From Paraperlucidibaca sp. (GTDB lineage Bacteria; Pseudomonadota; Gammaproteobacteria; Pseudomonadales; Moraxellaceae), in NCBI GenBank assembly GCA_018066805.1, contig JAGPVX010000028.1:1-54634 (forward strand): a DNA stretch of 54,634 bases, in the 5' to 3' direction. Shown in pieces: positions 41,428-50,145 of the stretch. The first letter of the stretch is position 1. Every line of letters begins with the position of its first letter. A model generated the notes under the pieces. It did not search any database, was not told the origin of the DNA, and saw nothing but the letters and a program-made list of their open reading frames with translations. Position numbers and translations under genes: made by a program.

Positions 41428-42326
41428 GCGCGATCATCCGAAGAAAATACGCCAGTGGATAAATAGCGGTCACCTCGATCACAAATAATCGCCACGATGA
41501 CGGCGTTTTCGACAGTTTTTGATAGCTCTAGCGCCGCCCAAACTGAGCCACCCGATGACACGCCACAAAATATGCCTTCTTCACGGGCTAAACGGCGCAT
41601 GGTGTCTTCAGCTGCTTGCTGAGATGTATCAACAACAACATCAACACGATCGCGCTCAAAAATCGTGGGCAAATACGCCTCCGGCCAACGCCGAATGCCG
41701 GGTATCGAAGCACCATCTATTGGCTGTAAACCGACAATTTGCACTGCTGGATTTTGCTCTTTTAAGTAGCGCGAAACGCCCATGATGGTACCAGTTGTGC
41801 CCATCGAACTAATAAAGTGCGTGATCTGACCATTGGTCTGCTGCCAAATCTCTGGGCCAGTGCCACGATAGTGCGCCAAGGGGTTATCGCTATTACCAAA
41901 CTGATTGAGCACCACGCCCTCGCCTTCGGCCTGCAAACGCAGCGCTAGGTCTCGCGCCTCCTCCATGCCCATGCCGGCATCCATGGAGATCAGCTCGGCG
42001 CCATAGGCCGCCATCGCATCGCGGCGCTCCTGACTTTGGCTCGCAGGCATGATCAAGCGCATTTTATAGCCCTTAATTGCCGCTGCCATGGCTAAAGCAA
42101 TGCCAGTATTACCCGAGGTGGCCTCAATCAAGGTGTCGCCAGGTCGAATATCACCACGGCGCTCAGCTTCGTTAATCATCATTAAAGCAGGACGATCTTT
42201 CACTGAGCCGGCGGGATTATTGCCTTCGAGCTTCACAAGAATGGTATTGCTGGTGTCACCGGGCAGTCGTTGTAGGCGAACCAAGGGCGTGTTGCCAACG
42301 CAGTCGGCAATGGTGGGGTAAGTCAT
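41424..42326 (-). CDS. cysM: Cysteine synthase B (O-acetylserine sulfhydrylase B)
   Basis: CysM is a PLP enzyme forming cysteine from O-acetylserine and sulfide or thiosulfate. The 300-residue length and motifs fit CysM rather than CysK: GNTPLVRLQRLPG, the PLP Lys in NNPAGSVKDRPAL, EATSGNTGIALAMAA, SSMGTTGTIMGVSRYL and GIFCGVSSGGSV. It overlaps the exonuclease gene (ATGA). It is placed as in Pseudomonas, beside rlmD and relA. Confidence 0.95.
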   Translation of the reverse strand: MTYPTIADCVGNTPLVRLQRLPGDTSNTILVKLEGNNPAGSVKDRPALMMINEAERRGDIRPGDTLIEATSGNTGIALAMAAAIKGYKMRLIMPASQSQERRDAMAAYGAELISMDAGMGMEEARDLALRLQAEGEGVVLNQFGNSDNPLAHYRGTGPEIWQQTNGQITHFISSMGTTGTIMGVSRYLKEQNPAVQIVGLQPIDGASIPGIRRWPEAYLPTIFERDRVDVVVDTSQQAAEDTMRRLAREEGIFCGVSSGGSVWAALELSKTVENAVIVAIICDRGDRYLSTGVFSSDDRA

Positions 42327-42361
42327 GACAGCACTCAGCGCTAAAGTGTGCCAATTGTAAA

Positions 42362-42398
42362 GATAAAGCCCGTGCTAGGACATAGCACGGGCTTTATC
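42362..42398 (-). terminator. Strong hairpin terminator between the SDR gene and cysM
   Basis: GATAAAGCCCGTGCTA and TAGCACGGGCTTTATC make a perfect 16-bp stem with a five-base loop GGACA. The lower stem is A/T-rich (GATAAAG/CTTTATC), giving a short U-run within the hairpin. It lies just after the short-chain dehydrogenase stop, on the minus strand. Confidence 0.75.
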
Positions 42399-42443
42399 AG
42401 AAGCCGGATGCAGCAGCGTTCATCAGCCGCTACATATGACGAC

Positions 42444-43211
42444 TTAGCGTGGCGCCATACGAATCGCGCCATCGATACGAATGGTTTCGCCATTCATAAA
42501 GGCGTTTTCGACTAACTGAGCAGCTAGCTGCGCATACTCTGAAGGCAGACCTAAACGTTTAGGGAATTGCGTCATTTCGATCAATGGCAGCTTCACGCTA
42601 TCCGGTGAAGACTGAAGCAATGGCGTATTAAAGATGCCCGGTGCAATGGTATTCACACGCACACCAATGCTGGCTAAATCACGTGCCAATGGTAGCGTCA
42701 TACCAACAACGCCGCCTTTCGATGCCGAGTACGCCGCCTGACCAATTTGGCCATCAAACGCCGCAACCGATGCTGTGTTGATAATCACGCCGCGCTCGTT
42801 GTCGGCATTGCCTTCGTTTTTAGCCATCTCAGCAGCGGCTAAGCGCGTGACATTAAATGTGCCGATCAAGTTCACCGCAATGACCTTACTAAATACGTCC
42901 AATGAGTGCGGGCCATTTCTACCAACAGTCCGCATCGCGCTGCCAATGCCGGCACAGTTCACTGCAATATGAACACCGCCCCAGGCCGCAACAACATCGG
43001 CTAAACCAGCTTGCACGGACGCTTCATCGGAGACGTTAACGCGGCAAAAGCGAGCGTTCTCACCTAGCTCTTTAGCGGCAGCAGCACCGGTCTCTTCATT
43101 CAAATCAAACAAGGCCACGCGCGCACCTTTGGCAATAAATGCCTGCGCTGTAGCAAAACCTAAACCTGATGCACCACCGGTCACGATGGCGACACTATTC
43201 GTTAACTGCAT
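42444..43211 (-). CDS. Short-chain dehydrogenase, 3-hydroxyacyl-CoA dehydrogenase type II-like
   Basis: The 255-residue NAD-dependent SDR has the cofactor loop [16 protein letters not shown] in VNCAGIGSA, the catalytic Ser of [14 protein letters not shown] and YSASK. The [37 protein letters not shown] block and C-terminal [14 protein letters not shown] resemble the HSD10 / 3-hydroxy-2-methylbutyryl-CoA dehydrogenase subgroup, used in isoleucine or fatty-acid degradation. It stands alone between dgt and cysM with its own terminator. The exact substrate is inferred. Confidence 0.9.
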   Translation of the reverse strand: MQLTNSVAIVTGGASGLGFATAQAFIAKGARVALFDLNEETGAAAAKELGENARFCRVNVSDEASVQAGLADVVAAWGGVHIAVNCAGIGSAMRTVGRNGPHSLDVFSKVIAVNLIGTFNVTRLAAAEMAKNEGNADNERGVIINTASVAAFDGQIGQAAYSASKGGVVGMTLPLARDLASIGVRVNTIAPGIFNTPLLQSSPDSVKLPLIEMTQFPKRLGLPSEYAQLAAQLVENAFMNGETIRIDGAIRMAPR

Positions 43212-43300
43212 AAAAAACTCCGACTAAATTGACTGCGACTAATCAGTCACCGCGGGCGAGCATAGCACTGCCTAGCGCCGACTCAAATACACACGCGGGC

Positions 43301-44662
43301 TTAGATAAGACCCAGGCCGGATATTTCTCGCGCCAAACGTGCGGCGTGGTTATCGGTCATGCCTCCGACAAAATCGAACACGCGCAAATAGCCTTGATAT
43401 AGCGACAAGCCAGGCTCTAAAGGCGTTTCAAGTAAGGCCAGCTGGGTTTGTTGACGTGGCGATAGCGCGTCTGGGCCATGTACACAGAAGGCATGCACCG
43501 CCGGCATTAATGTATCGAGCACAATGCCTAAGCAGGGGTAAGCCGCGATTTCAGTGACAACTTTGCTGCGATGGCGATAGACCTTGTCGTGCGCGAGTTG
43601 TTTGGCAGCCAAAAGCGCATCGCGAATGGTCGGGCTAGCCACGGCAATCAAATCTTTGCCAGGCAATTCGCCATGCAAGAGCGCATCGTGATGGCGCATA
43701 AAAGTGTCGGCTAAATCGCTAACGCAGGCGCCAACCATGGTGCCGCGCAGCGCCGCCGCGTATTGGCGCGGATCGCGGATATGCCACTGCTTATCGGGGT
43801 GAACAATAGGGCCGAGCAAACTTTCTAGCTCATGCAAATCGAGAATGCCGATCTCCACCGCATCTTCTAAATCGACAATGGCATAGCAAATATCGTCAGC
43901 GGCCTCCATCAAATAAGACAATGGGTGCCGCGCCCACTGCTCATCGCCGCGCTGAATTAAGCCCAGCGACTTCGCTACCTCGCGATAATAAGGCAGCTCC
44001 GCTTGGTAGATATTGAACTTGCCACGCTTGGGATAGCACTGCGCAGTCCATGGATACTTTACTAAAGCACCGACCGTGGCAGCACTGAGGCGCATACCGC
44101 CCTCGTTGCGATACATTTCCTGCGAACACACTAGGCGTAGGCCTTGAGCATTGCCCTCATAGGTTGTGATGTCGCAATGCTCAGCGTTGGTTAACGGTGC
44201 TAGCAACTCGGCGCGCGCTGGATCACGAAACCAGTCCCGTAAGGCGTATTCACCGGTATGACCAAATGGCGGGTTGCCCATATCGTGCGCAAGGCAAGCT
44301 ACCTGCACGATGCCGCCAACATCAAAAGGAGTGAAACCTTCTGGCAGCTCATGTGGGCTAATTTCCAAGCTGGCGCCAACGCGGTTACCCAAGCTGCGGC
44401 CGACACTGGCAACCTCCACGCTATGCGTTAGTCGGTTATGGGTATGGTCATGCTGTGCCAGCGGATGCACCTGAGTTTTGCGACCAAGTCGGCGAAATGC
44501 AGTAGAAAAGACTACACGATCATGGTCGATATGAAACTCCGAGCGCAGGCCTGCTAAGCCTTGATCGGTAGCCGCTGCCGGGGCCGCGATAATCTGCTCA
44601 TTTTTGACCTTAAAGCGTTGCGGCGACAGCAGCTGCGGCCAGCCCATACGAGGCGATGTCAT
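43301..44662 (-). CDS. dgt: Deoxyguanosinetriphosphate triphosphohydrolase (dGTPase)
   Basis: Dgt splits dGTP into deoxyguanosine and triphosphate. The 453-residue HD-domain protein has FRRLGRKTQVHPL, NRLTHSVEVASVGRSL, the HD pair in CLAHDMGNPPFGHTGEYAL and the TTYEGNAQGLRL segment typical of Dgt. AAGGGA before ATG 44662 sets the start; the frame is open seven codons further. It is divergent from the beta carbonic anhydrase gene. Confidence 0.94.
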   Translation of the reverse strand: MTSPRMGWPQLLSPQRFKVKNEQIIAAPAAATDQGLAGLRSEFHIDHDRVVFSTAFRRLGRKTQVHPLAQHDHTHNRLTHSVEVASVGRSLGNRVGASLEISPHELPEGFTPFDVGGIVQVACLAHDMGNPPFGHTGEYALRDWFRDPARAELLAPLTNAEHCDITTYEGNAQGLRLVCSQEMYRNEGGMRLSAATVGALVKYPWTAQCYPKRGKFNIYQAELPYYREVAKSLGLIQRGDEQWARHPLSYLMEAADDICYAIVDLEDAVEIGILDLHELESLLGPIVHPDKQWHIRDPRQYAAALRGTMVGACVSDLADTFMRHHDALLHGELPGKDLIAVASPTIRDALLAAKQLAHDKVYRHRSKVVTEIAAYPCLGIVLDTLMPAVHAFCVHGPDALSPRQQTQLALLETPLEPGLSLYQGYLRVFDFVGGMTDNHAARLAREISGLGLI

Positions 44663-44766
44663 ATCAGAATCCCTTAACAACAATGTTTACATCATCGACA
44701 AAAGCCGACATAAAGGCTAGCGCAGAGCGTGGCATACTCACTGCGGTTCATTAAAGAGAAACGACA

Positions 44767-45420
44767 ATGTTAGATGCTCTATTTAAGAATAATGTGCGTT
44801 GGGCCGATGCGATTAAAGACAAAGAGCCTGACTTTTTCGAAAAGTTAGCTCAACAACAATCGCCACAACTACTGTGGATAGGTTGCGCCGATAGCCGCGT
44901 TCCAGCTAATGAAATTATGGGCTTAGCGCCCGGCGAGGTATTTGTTCACCGCAACGTCGCCAACTTAGTCGTTCACACTGACATGAACTGCCTATCCGTC
45001 CTGCAGTACGCAGTAGAAGTGCTGAAAGTTAGACACATTTTGGTTACCGGCCACTATGGCTGCGGCGGTGTGAAGGCTGCTTTAGACAACCTAAGCTTTG
45101 GCTTGATAGATAACTGGCTGCAGCACATTAAAGATATTCATCGCTATCACGCTTCGCGTTTCGACGGTTTATCTTATGAGGCTAAGCTGGATTTACTCTG
45201 CGAGCTCAATGTCGTTGAGCAGGTTGCCAACGTTGCCAATACCACCATTTTAAAAAGCGCTTGGGCAAAAGGCCAAGACGTTTCCGTACATGGCCTTATT
45301 TTCAGCATTAGCGATGGTATTTTGCGCGACCTTGGGGTGCACTGCAGTGCATCGCAGCCCACCCCGTCGCTGGCAAAAGCGGTGCTAACGGCTCAGGGAG
45401 CCATATCGCAAGCAGAATAA
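44767..45420 (+). CDS. can: Beta-class carbonic anhydrase
   Basis: The enzyme hydrates CO2 to bicarbonate in the cytosol. The 217-residue protein has the zinc ligands Cys in WIGCADSRVPANEI and His/Cys in VTGHYGCGGV, with the Asp-Arg pair of the beta class. Length and the WADAI, VFVHRNVANLV and LQYAVEVLKVRHI segments match E. coli Can (YadF). The stop lies 28 bases inside the 3' end of the convergent pal-like gene. Confidence 0.95.
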   Translation: MLDALFKNNVRWADAIKDKEPDFFEKLAQQQSPQLLWIGCADSRVPANEIMGLAPGEVFVHRNVANLVVHTDMNCLSVLQYAVEVLKVRHILVTGHYGCGGVKAALDNLSFGLIDNWLQHIKDIHRYHASRFDGLSYEAKLDLLCELNVVEQVANVANTTILKSAWAKGQDVSVHGLIFSISDGILRDLGVHCSASQPTPSLAKAVLTAQGAISQAE

Positions 45421-45983
45421 GCGACTTGAACGCGGCGATTTTGTGCCCACGCTGATTCATCATTACCTTCAGCAACTGGCTGCTCTTTACCAAAGCTGAC
45501 CACTGCCATCTGTGCCGCTTGTGCACCTTGGCTTTGCAGATAGCTAGCTACTGCATTGCCGCGGCGCTCGCCGAGCGCCAAGTTGTAGTCATGCGTGCCA
45601 CGCGCATCTGTATGGCCATCAAGCTGGACACTGACACCTTGAGCAGCTTTCAGCACGCCTGCTAACGCATTCAAGCTAGCCAACGCATCAGGTGACAGCT
45701 CGCTAGCATCGGTGCCAAAGAAGTACACATTATGGCGCAACAACTGCGCAATCTCAGGTGTTTGCGCATTCAGCAGCGCTTGTAACTGCGCGCGGCTACA
45801 GTTTGCAATTGCGCCGACACCAGCATCAACCGCTATTATTTCTGCAGCTGCTGGCAGTGTGTCGGAACTCATATCCGGCGTTACAGGTGGCGCTGTTGGC
45901 TCGCTGCGAAACATCGCACAACCAGACAACGTTGCGGTGAAAATACTGGCACTAATGAGTGCAGCAAGGTGGCGCTTTTGCAT
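45393..45983 (-). CDS. Pal-like OmpA-domain lipoprotein
   Basis: The 196-residue product has a signal with lipobox TLSGC, so it should be anchored in the outer membrane, a linker of about 60 residues and a C-terminal OmpA-type peptidoglycan-binding domain (VQLDGHTDARGTHDYNLALGERRGNAVASYL, QNRRVQVAY). It is placed like pal, just after a TolB-like gene. It departs from typical Pal: the usual VYFDFD strand reads VYFFGTDASE and the spacer is longer. It may be a Tol-Pal component in this lineage or a paralogue. Its 3' end overlaps can on the other strand by 28 bp. Confidence 0.85.
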   Translation of the reverse strand: MQKRHLAALISASIFTATLSGCAMFRSEPTAPPVTPDMSSDTLPAAAEIIAVDAGVGAIANCSRAQLQALLNAQTPEIAQLLRHNVYFFGTDASELSPDALASLNALAGVLKAAQGVSVQLDGHTDARGTHDYNLALGERRGNAVASYLQSQGAQAAQMAVVSFGKEQPVAEGNDESAWAQNRRVQVAYSACDMAP

Positions 45984-46039
45984 AAGGAATGCTCCTACTG
46001 AGGATGGGATACAACAAGTATTACAACGGAAAACTGGTG

Positions 46040-47344
46040 CTATTTAGGCGCCCACACAGCACTTCGTACCGTGCCAAGGCGCTCTGGCCACTGCCAGCGC
46101 AACTGCCCATCTCGCGAGACGAAGAAGACACGGTCACCGCCAGCGGTTTGTTCGGTATAGGTCAGCAGCAGACCATTGGATGCAAAGCTCGGCGAGCTCG
46201 CCAATGCCCCACTGCTCAGAAACCACGGCGTACGTCTTGGCTCTAAAACAGCCACGCGGTAACGACCATCGCCGCTATCATGAATCGTCACGATGGCATC
46301 ACTAGTTGGATCCAGCGCTGCTCGCGCATTAAAGCGACCAGTGAAGCTGACACGCTGAGCGTCATTGCTTCTTAAGTCAAGGCGATAGATCTGCGCACGA
46401 CCGCTGCGATCAGAAGTGAACAAGAGCGAATTGCCATCGGCAGCCCACGTTGGTTCGGTATCAATCGCGGCATGATCCGTGACACGCTGCAGGTCGCCAT
46501 CACTCAGGCGGTAAATATAGATATCCGTATTACCTGCGGCCGATAACGACATCGCTAAGCGTTGGCCATCGGGAGACCAGCTCGGAGCAGCGCTAGTGCC
46601 TGTGAGAGCAGTCAAGCGTGTGCGCTCACCACTACTTATATTTTGGCTATAGATAGCCGATTGACCATCCTCAAAGCTCACATACGCAATCGTCTTGCCA
46701 TCGGGCGACCAACTAGGCGATAGCAACGGCTGGGTCGACTGCAGCAATGTGCGGGCATTGGCACCATCGCTATCAGCAAGCATCAGGCGATACCGCGAGC
46801 CTTGCTGCACTTGCACATAGGCTAATTGACGCGATGCCATGCCTGGCACACCAATGAGCTTTTCATACACGGCATCACTGATGTAATGCGCAACCGCACG
46901 CCAGCGACCATTACCCGCCTTCAGCTGCCCACTCAGCACCACGCGCTGCGTTGCTGGCTCGACTACGGCATAGCTAAAGTGATAACGCTGCGGTGCAATT
47001 TGCTGCACAAAACCTTGCACAATATATTTCGGCAGAGCCGGGGCTGGTTCGTTGGATGCCTCCGCCTCAGTCAAGCTCGTGACCGTTGGCGCCGCCTCAT
47101 TAAACTCCATAACGCCTGGCTGCCATGCACCGACTGCTTGTTCGGCAACGCGCAAGCCTGGGCTGTGGCGCAAATCATTACGAATGATATCGCCCAAAGG
47201 CTCGCCAGCTGCTGGGCCAGAGAAGTTAGCGACTGCAAGATCCAAACCCTTCTCTAGGGTCTGCTGAATATGCACTGTCAAAGAGGCATGCGCCGTGGCC
47301 ATCTGCAGTAATAACAACGCTGCGGTACAAACTCGCCACATCAT
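46040..47344 (-). CDS. tolB: TolB-like periplasmic beta-propeller protein
   Basis: The 434-residue protein has a signal peptide (WRVCTAALLLLQMATAHAS), an N-terminal TolB domain (about 20-180: VHIQQTLEKGLDLAVANFSGPAAGEPLGDIIRNDLRHS) and a C-terminal propeller of WD40-like/PD40 blades (SPSWSPDGKTIAYVSF, APSWSPDGQRLAMSLS, EPTWAADGNSLLFTSD). TolB links Pal to TolA during envelope constriction. GGAGGGG precedes ATG 47344. It precedes the pal-like gene as expected, but tolQRA are not in the window and the N domain is diverged, with a long acidic insertion near residues 75-95. Confidence 0.85.
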   Translation of the reverse strand: MMWRVCTAALLLLQMATAHASLTVHIQQTLEKGLDLAVANFSGPAAGEPLGDIIRNDLRHSPGLRVAEQAVGAWQPGVMEFNEAAPTVTSLTEAEASNEPAPALPKYIVQGFVQQIAPQRYHFSYAVVEPATQRVVLSGQLKAGNGRWRAVAHYISDAVYEKLIGVPGMASRQLAYVQVQQGSRYRLMLADSDGANARTLLQSTQPLLSPSWSPDGKTIAYVSFEDGQSAIYSQNISSGERTRLTALTGTSAAPSWSPDGQRLAMSLSAAGNTDIYIYRLSDGDLQRVTDHAAIDTEPTWAADGNSLLFTSDRSGRAQIYRLDLRSNDAQRVSFTGRFNARAALDPTSDAIVTIHDSGDGRYRVAVLEPRRTPWFLSSGALASSPSFASNGLLLTYTEQTAGGDRVFFVSRDGQLRWQWPERLGTVRSAVWAPK

Positions 47345-47422
47345 ATGCCCCTCCGAATTAGCCAATTCAAGTACAACGCAAAAGCCATCACCCTGATGAC
47401 ACTACACCTACATTATTAAGCA

Positions 47423-47451
47423 AAAAAAACGCGCCCTGAGGCGCGCTTTTT
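47423..47451 (-). terminator. Intrinsic terminator after the YiaD-like gene
   Basis: CGCGCC-CTGA-GGCGCG with an A8 tract on the left and T5 on the right gives a hairpin usable in both directions. It lies 17 bases after the YiaD-like stop on the minus strand and upstream of tolB, so tolB probably has its own promoter. Confidence 0.9.
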
Positions 47452-47467
47452 CTATCGTGTAGCAGAA

Positions 47468-48130
47468 TTAGCCACGTGGTGGGTTAATCACAACTTCCAC
47501 ACGACGGTTTTGCGAACGGCCAGCTTCGTTAGCATTGCTAGCGATAGGCTGGTTCATGCCACTACCAATAGCCGATACACGGTTACCAGCAACGCCACGA
47601 CTAACCAAGTAGCCGGCAACTGATGAAGCACGTTGTTGCGACAACGTTTGGTTGTAGCTAGCTGCACCAACATTATCGGTATGACCAGAAACGGTGATCG
47701 ATGTTTCGTCATACTCTTTCAGCACGTCAGCAACAGCATCAAGCACTGGATAGAAGTCGGAACGAACACCGCTTTGCGCTGTGGCAAAGGTAATGTTGCC
47801 AGGCATGATCAAGGTGATGATGCCTGTATTTTTGTCACGCTGAATACCAACACCAACGCCTGCTAAACGATCACGTAATTTCTTTTCTTGTACGTCCATA
47901 TAGACGCCAACACCACCGCCAGTTACGCCGCCAATGGCTGCGCCCTGCAAGCAACGCTCATTACGCTTGCCGTGCTTAGTAGTTGCTGTGGCAATACCGC
48001 AACCGATAGCAGCACCGATAGCAGCACCGTATGTGCCTTTAGCTACTTGGCGTTCGCCGGTATAAGGGTTTGTTGTACAGCCCGCTAACACCATGGCGCC
48101 AGCGGCCATTGCAATCATCATTAAACGCAT
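47468..48130 (-). CDS. OmpA-family lipoprotein, YiaD-like
   Basis: The 220-residue protein has a signal with lipobox MVLAGC, then TTNPYTGERQ, a Gly-rich membrane-like segment (YGAAIGAAIGCGIA, GAAIGGVTGGGVGVYMDVQEKKLRDRL) and a C-terminal OmpA domain (SITVSGHTDNVGAASYNQTLSQQRASSVAGYL, QNRRVEVVI). This is the YiaD arrangement of inner or outer membrane lipoproteins binding peptidoglycan. AGGAG is well placed before ATG 48130; the frame continues to 48214 without family content. It has its own terminator. Confidence 0.92.
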   Translation of the reverse strand: MRLMMIAMAAGAMVLAGCTTNPYTGERQVAKGTYGAAIGAAIGCGIATATTKHGKRNERCLQGAAIGGVTGGGVGVYMDVQEKKLRDRLAGVGVGIQRDKNTGIITLIMPGNITFATAQSGVRSDFYPVLDAVADVLKEYDETSITVSGHTDNVGAASYNQTLSQQRASSVAGYLVSRGVAGNRVSAIGSGMNQPIASNANEAGRSQNRRVEVVINPPRG

Positions 48131-48200
48131 AATAAAACTCCTAGATATAGATACTCGCCTAAACGCAGCCATCACGCTTAGGTTTACGCCGCGTAGCAGT

Positions 48201-48578
48201 TTACCCGAAAACACCCATTGCAGGCTTAGCCACCGCCAACCAGCACATCATAAATAACAGGCCTAAGCCGACAGCAAAGACCGGCTTGGCAATGCTAGAG
48301 CCGCGTGAACGCTGAAACGCCACCGTGCCGCAAACAATAAAGGCCACCAGCAGCACTAGCTTGAGTAAAGCCCAGCCAGGTATAGCGCCAACCTGATAAA
48401 TCATGGCAAAACCGGTCACCAACATGATGGTAGCTAAAATATGCGGTGCAATGCGCAAAAGCTTTGCTGGTCGCTCTGCTTGGCCAGTAAGCAAATAGAA
48501 ACCTCTCCACAAATACACCAGCGCAAGCAGCGCCGCTATTAGCATATGGGGATGCTTCAACATCATATATGTATTCAC
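48201..48578 (-). CDS. SirB2-family membrane protein
   Basis: The 125-residue protein has four hydrophobic segments (ALLALVYLWRGFYLL, APHILATIMLVTGFAMI, ALLKLVLLVAFIVCGTVAF, AVGLGLLFMMCWLAVAKP) with the KHPHM and RIAPHIL histidine motifs of the SirB2 family. SirB2 was named from a Salmonella invasion locus; its molecular role is not established. The start is a GTG at 48578, supported by AAGG eight bases upstream; ATGs four and five codons in are alternatives. Confidence 0.85.
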   Translation of the reverse strand: MNTYMMLKHPHMLIAALLALVYLWRGFYLLTGQAERPAKLLRIAPHILATIMLVTGFAMIYQVGAIPGWALLKLVLLVAFIVCGTVAFQRSRGSSIAKPVFAVGLGLLFMMCWLAVAKPAMGVFG

Positions 48579-48701
48579 GCAATTACCTTTTGGCTAGAAA
48601 ACTAAGCACTCTTTGTCGCAGAGTACGCGCATTGGTTCAAGCCCAACGGTCGCAAATTTTGCTATCGTCAGAAGCTTGCCGTTTTTGCATAGGTTTTTCT
48701 G

Positions 48702-49154
48702 ATGCCGTTTGAAACCGTCCCAACGCCCTGCGTTGGCATCTGCTCGACCACTTATGGCGATATTGTTTGCCGGGGCTGTCGCCGATATTTGCATGAAGTG
48801 GTTGAGTGGAACCGCTACAGCGCCGAACAAAAGCGCTTAATTTGGCATCGCTTAGATGGCCTGCTGACGCAAATCATGCCGCGCTATTTTGAAATTATCG
48901 ATGCTCAGCTGCTGCGGCAAACACTGGACCAGCTTCGCCTAAGCTATCGCTTCGAGGCCACTCCATGGACTTGGCTGCAAATCTTGCTCAAAAACGCCGC
49001 CCGCCAACTCAGCGACCTCACGCCTTATGGTGTGCGCCGTCTAGATACATCTGCGATGAGCTTGTATGAGCTAAAGGAATTAATGAACGTCGAACTACAC
49101 ACCTTGGCGAGCGCTTATTACGAACGCGATTTGTTGCGTGCACTTCAGTTTTAG
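48702..49154 (+). CDS. DUF1289 domain protein
   Basis: The 150-residue protein starts with a four-cysteine motif: TPCVGICSTTYGDIVCRGCRRYLHEVVEWNRYSAEQKRLIW, the DUF1289 signature, probably a small zinc or iron site. The C-terminal half is longer than in minimal members and has no recognised fold. Role unknown. It is divergent from the SirB2 gene and followed 73 bases later by the MaoC-like gene. Confidence 0.85.
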   Translation: MPFETVPTPCVGICSTTYGDIVCRGCRRYLHEVVEWNRYSAEQKRLIWHRLDGLLTQIMPRYFEIIDAQLLRQTLDQLRLSYRFEATPWTWLQILLKNAARQLSDLTPYGVRRLDTSAMSLYELKELMNVELHTLASAYYERDLLRALQF

Positions 49155-49227
49155 CTAAGGCAAGATTCACACGCCTAAGTGCATGTATCTTTAAATTCTG
49201 TAATCTATTTTTTGCACGAGACTTGTC

Positions 49228-50145
49228 ATGACTAACGATTTACCTATCCGTTTTTTACCTCAGCAACTGCCAAAAATTTACGCCATGCTAAAAGCCGGCG
49301 TGCTCTCGAGCAACTCACTGACTCGCCCAAGCAAACTGCCGGCAATGCCGGTGCGTAAAGACGATCACATCTCGCCCGCCAGCGATGAGCTAATCGATGC
49401 CTATAGCGAATGGACTGGCGCACCCACCGCGCGTTATCGCGATACTGTACCGGCGCATTTTTGCAGCCACTGGGCTATGCCATTACTGGCTGAACTGGGC
49501 CGCTTAGCACCTTACAATCTCACCACCTTGCTGAATCAGGGTGTGCATATGGTGATGCATCTGCCCATCCCACGCGGCATGCCGATGACGCTGGAAGGCC
49601 AGCTCGTTGAAGTGAAAGAAGTAGGCAATCGCCTGCGTATTCATATGCGCATCGAAGCCAGCATTGAAGGCCTAGGTCGCTGTTTAGATATCGATAGCTA
49701 TGCCGCCGTGCTGCTTGGCCCGCGTGATAAAAATACCACCAGCGAACGTGTCGAGCCCGCCTTTGAGGCAACGGGCAGCTGGTCGGTAGACGCTAAAGAT
49801 GGCTTGCGCTTCGCCTTCCTCACCGGCGACTTCAACCCCATTCATACCGTGCCTGCAGTTGGCCGCCGCACCGCCACTGGTAGCTGCATCTTGCATGGCT
49901 TTGGCCAGCTCGCGAAAACCTGGGAAACCCTACTCAATGCCGGCTGGGATATTCAAGAGCTAGATATCCGTTGGGTAAAACCATTGCCCATGCCTAGCGG
50001 CGAAGTGTCGGTAGACGTTAGCCCAAGCATCGACGCCGATGGGCAACATGCACTGCGCGTAGTCTCTGGCCATGGCATGCATTTGGTGGGCCGCTTTGCT
50101 GGCACTAAAGCCGCTGGTGCACAAGCTGCCGGGAGCGCCTCATGA
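49228..50145 (+). CDS. MaoC-like hot-dog dehydratase family protein
   Basis: The 305-residue protein carries a MaoC/enoyl-CoA hydratase-2 type hot-dog domain in its C-terminal half with FAFLTGDFNPIHTVPAVGRRTATGSCILHGF, where the Asp and His of DFNPIH are the catalytic pair. The N-terminal half (about 1-160) resembles a second, non-catalytic hot-dog. This is the double hot-dog layout of R-specific enoyl-CoA hydratases. It overlaps the next gene by four bases (ATGA), so the two products are made together. Substrate is unknown; the partner suggests acyl-CoA metabolism. Confidence 0.88.
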   Translation: MTNDLPIRFLPQQLPKIYAMLKAGVLSSNSLTRPSKLPAMPVRKDDHISPASDELIDAYSEWTGAPTARYRDTVPAHFCSHWAMPLLAELGRLAPYNLTTLLNQGVHMVMHLPIPRGMPMTLEGQLVEVKEVGNRLRIHMRIEASIEGLGRCLDIDSYAAVLLGPRDKNTTSERVEPAFEATGSWSVDAKDGLRFAFLTGDFNPIHTVPAVGRRTATGSCILHGFGQLAKTWETLLNAGWDIQELDIRWVKPLPMPSGEVSVDVSPSIDADGQHALRVVSGHGMHLVGRFAGTKAAGAQAAGSAS

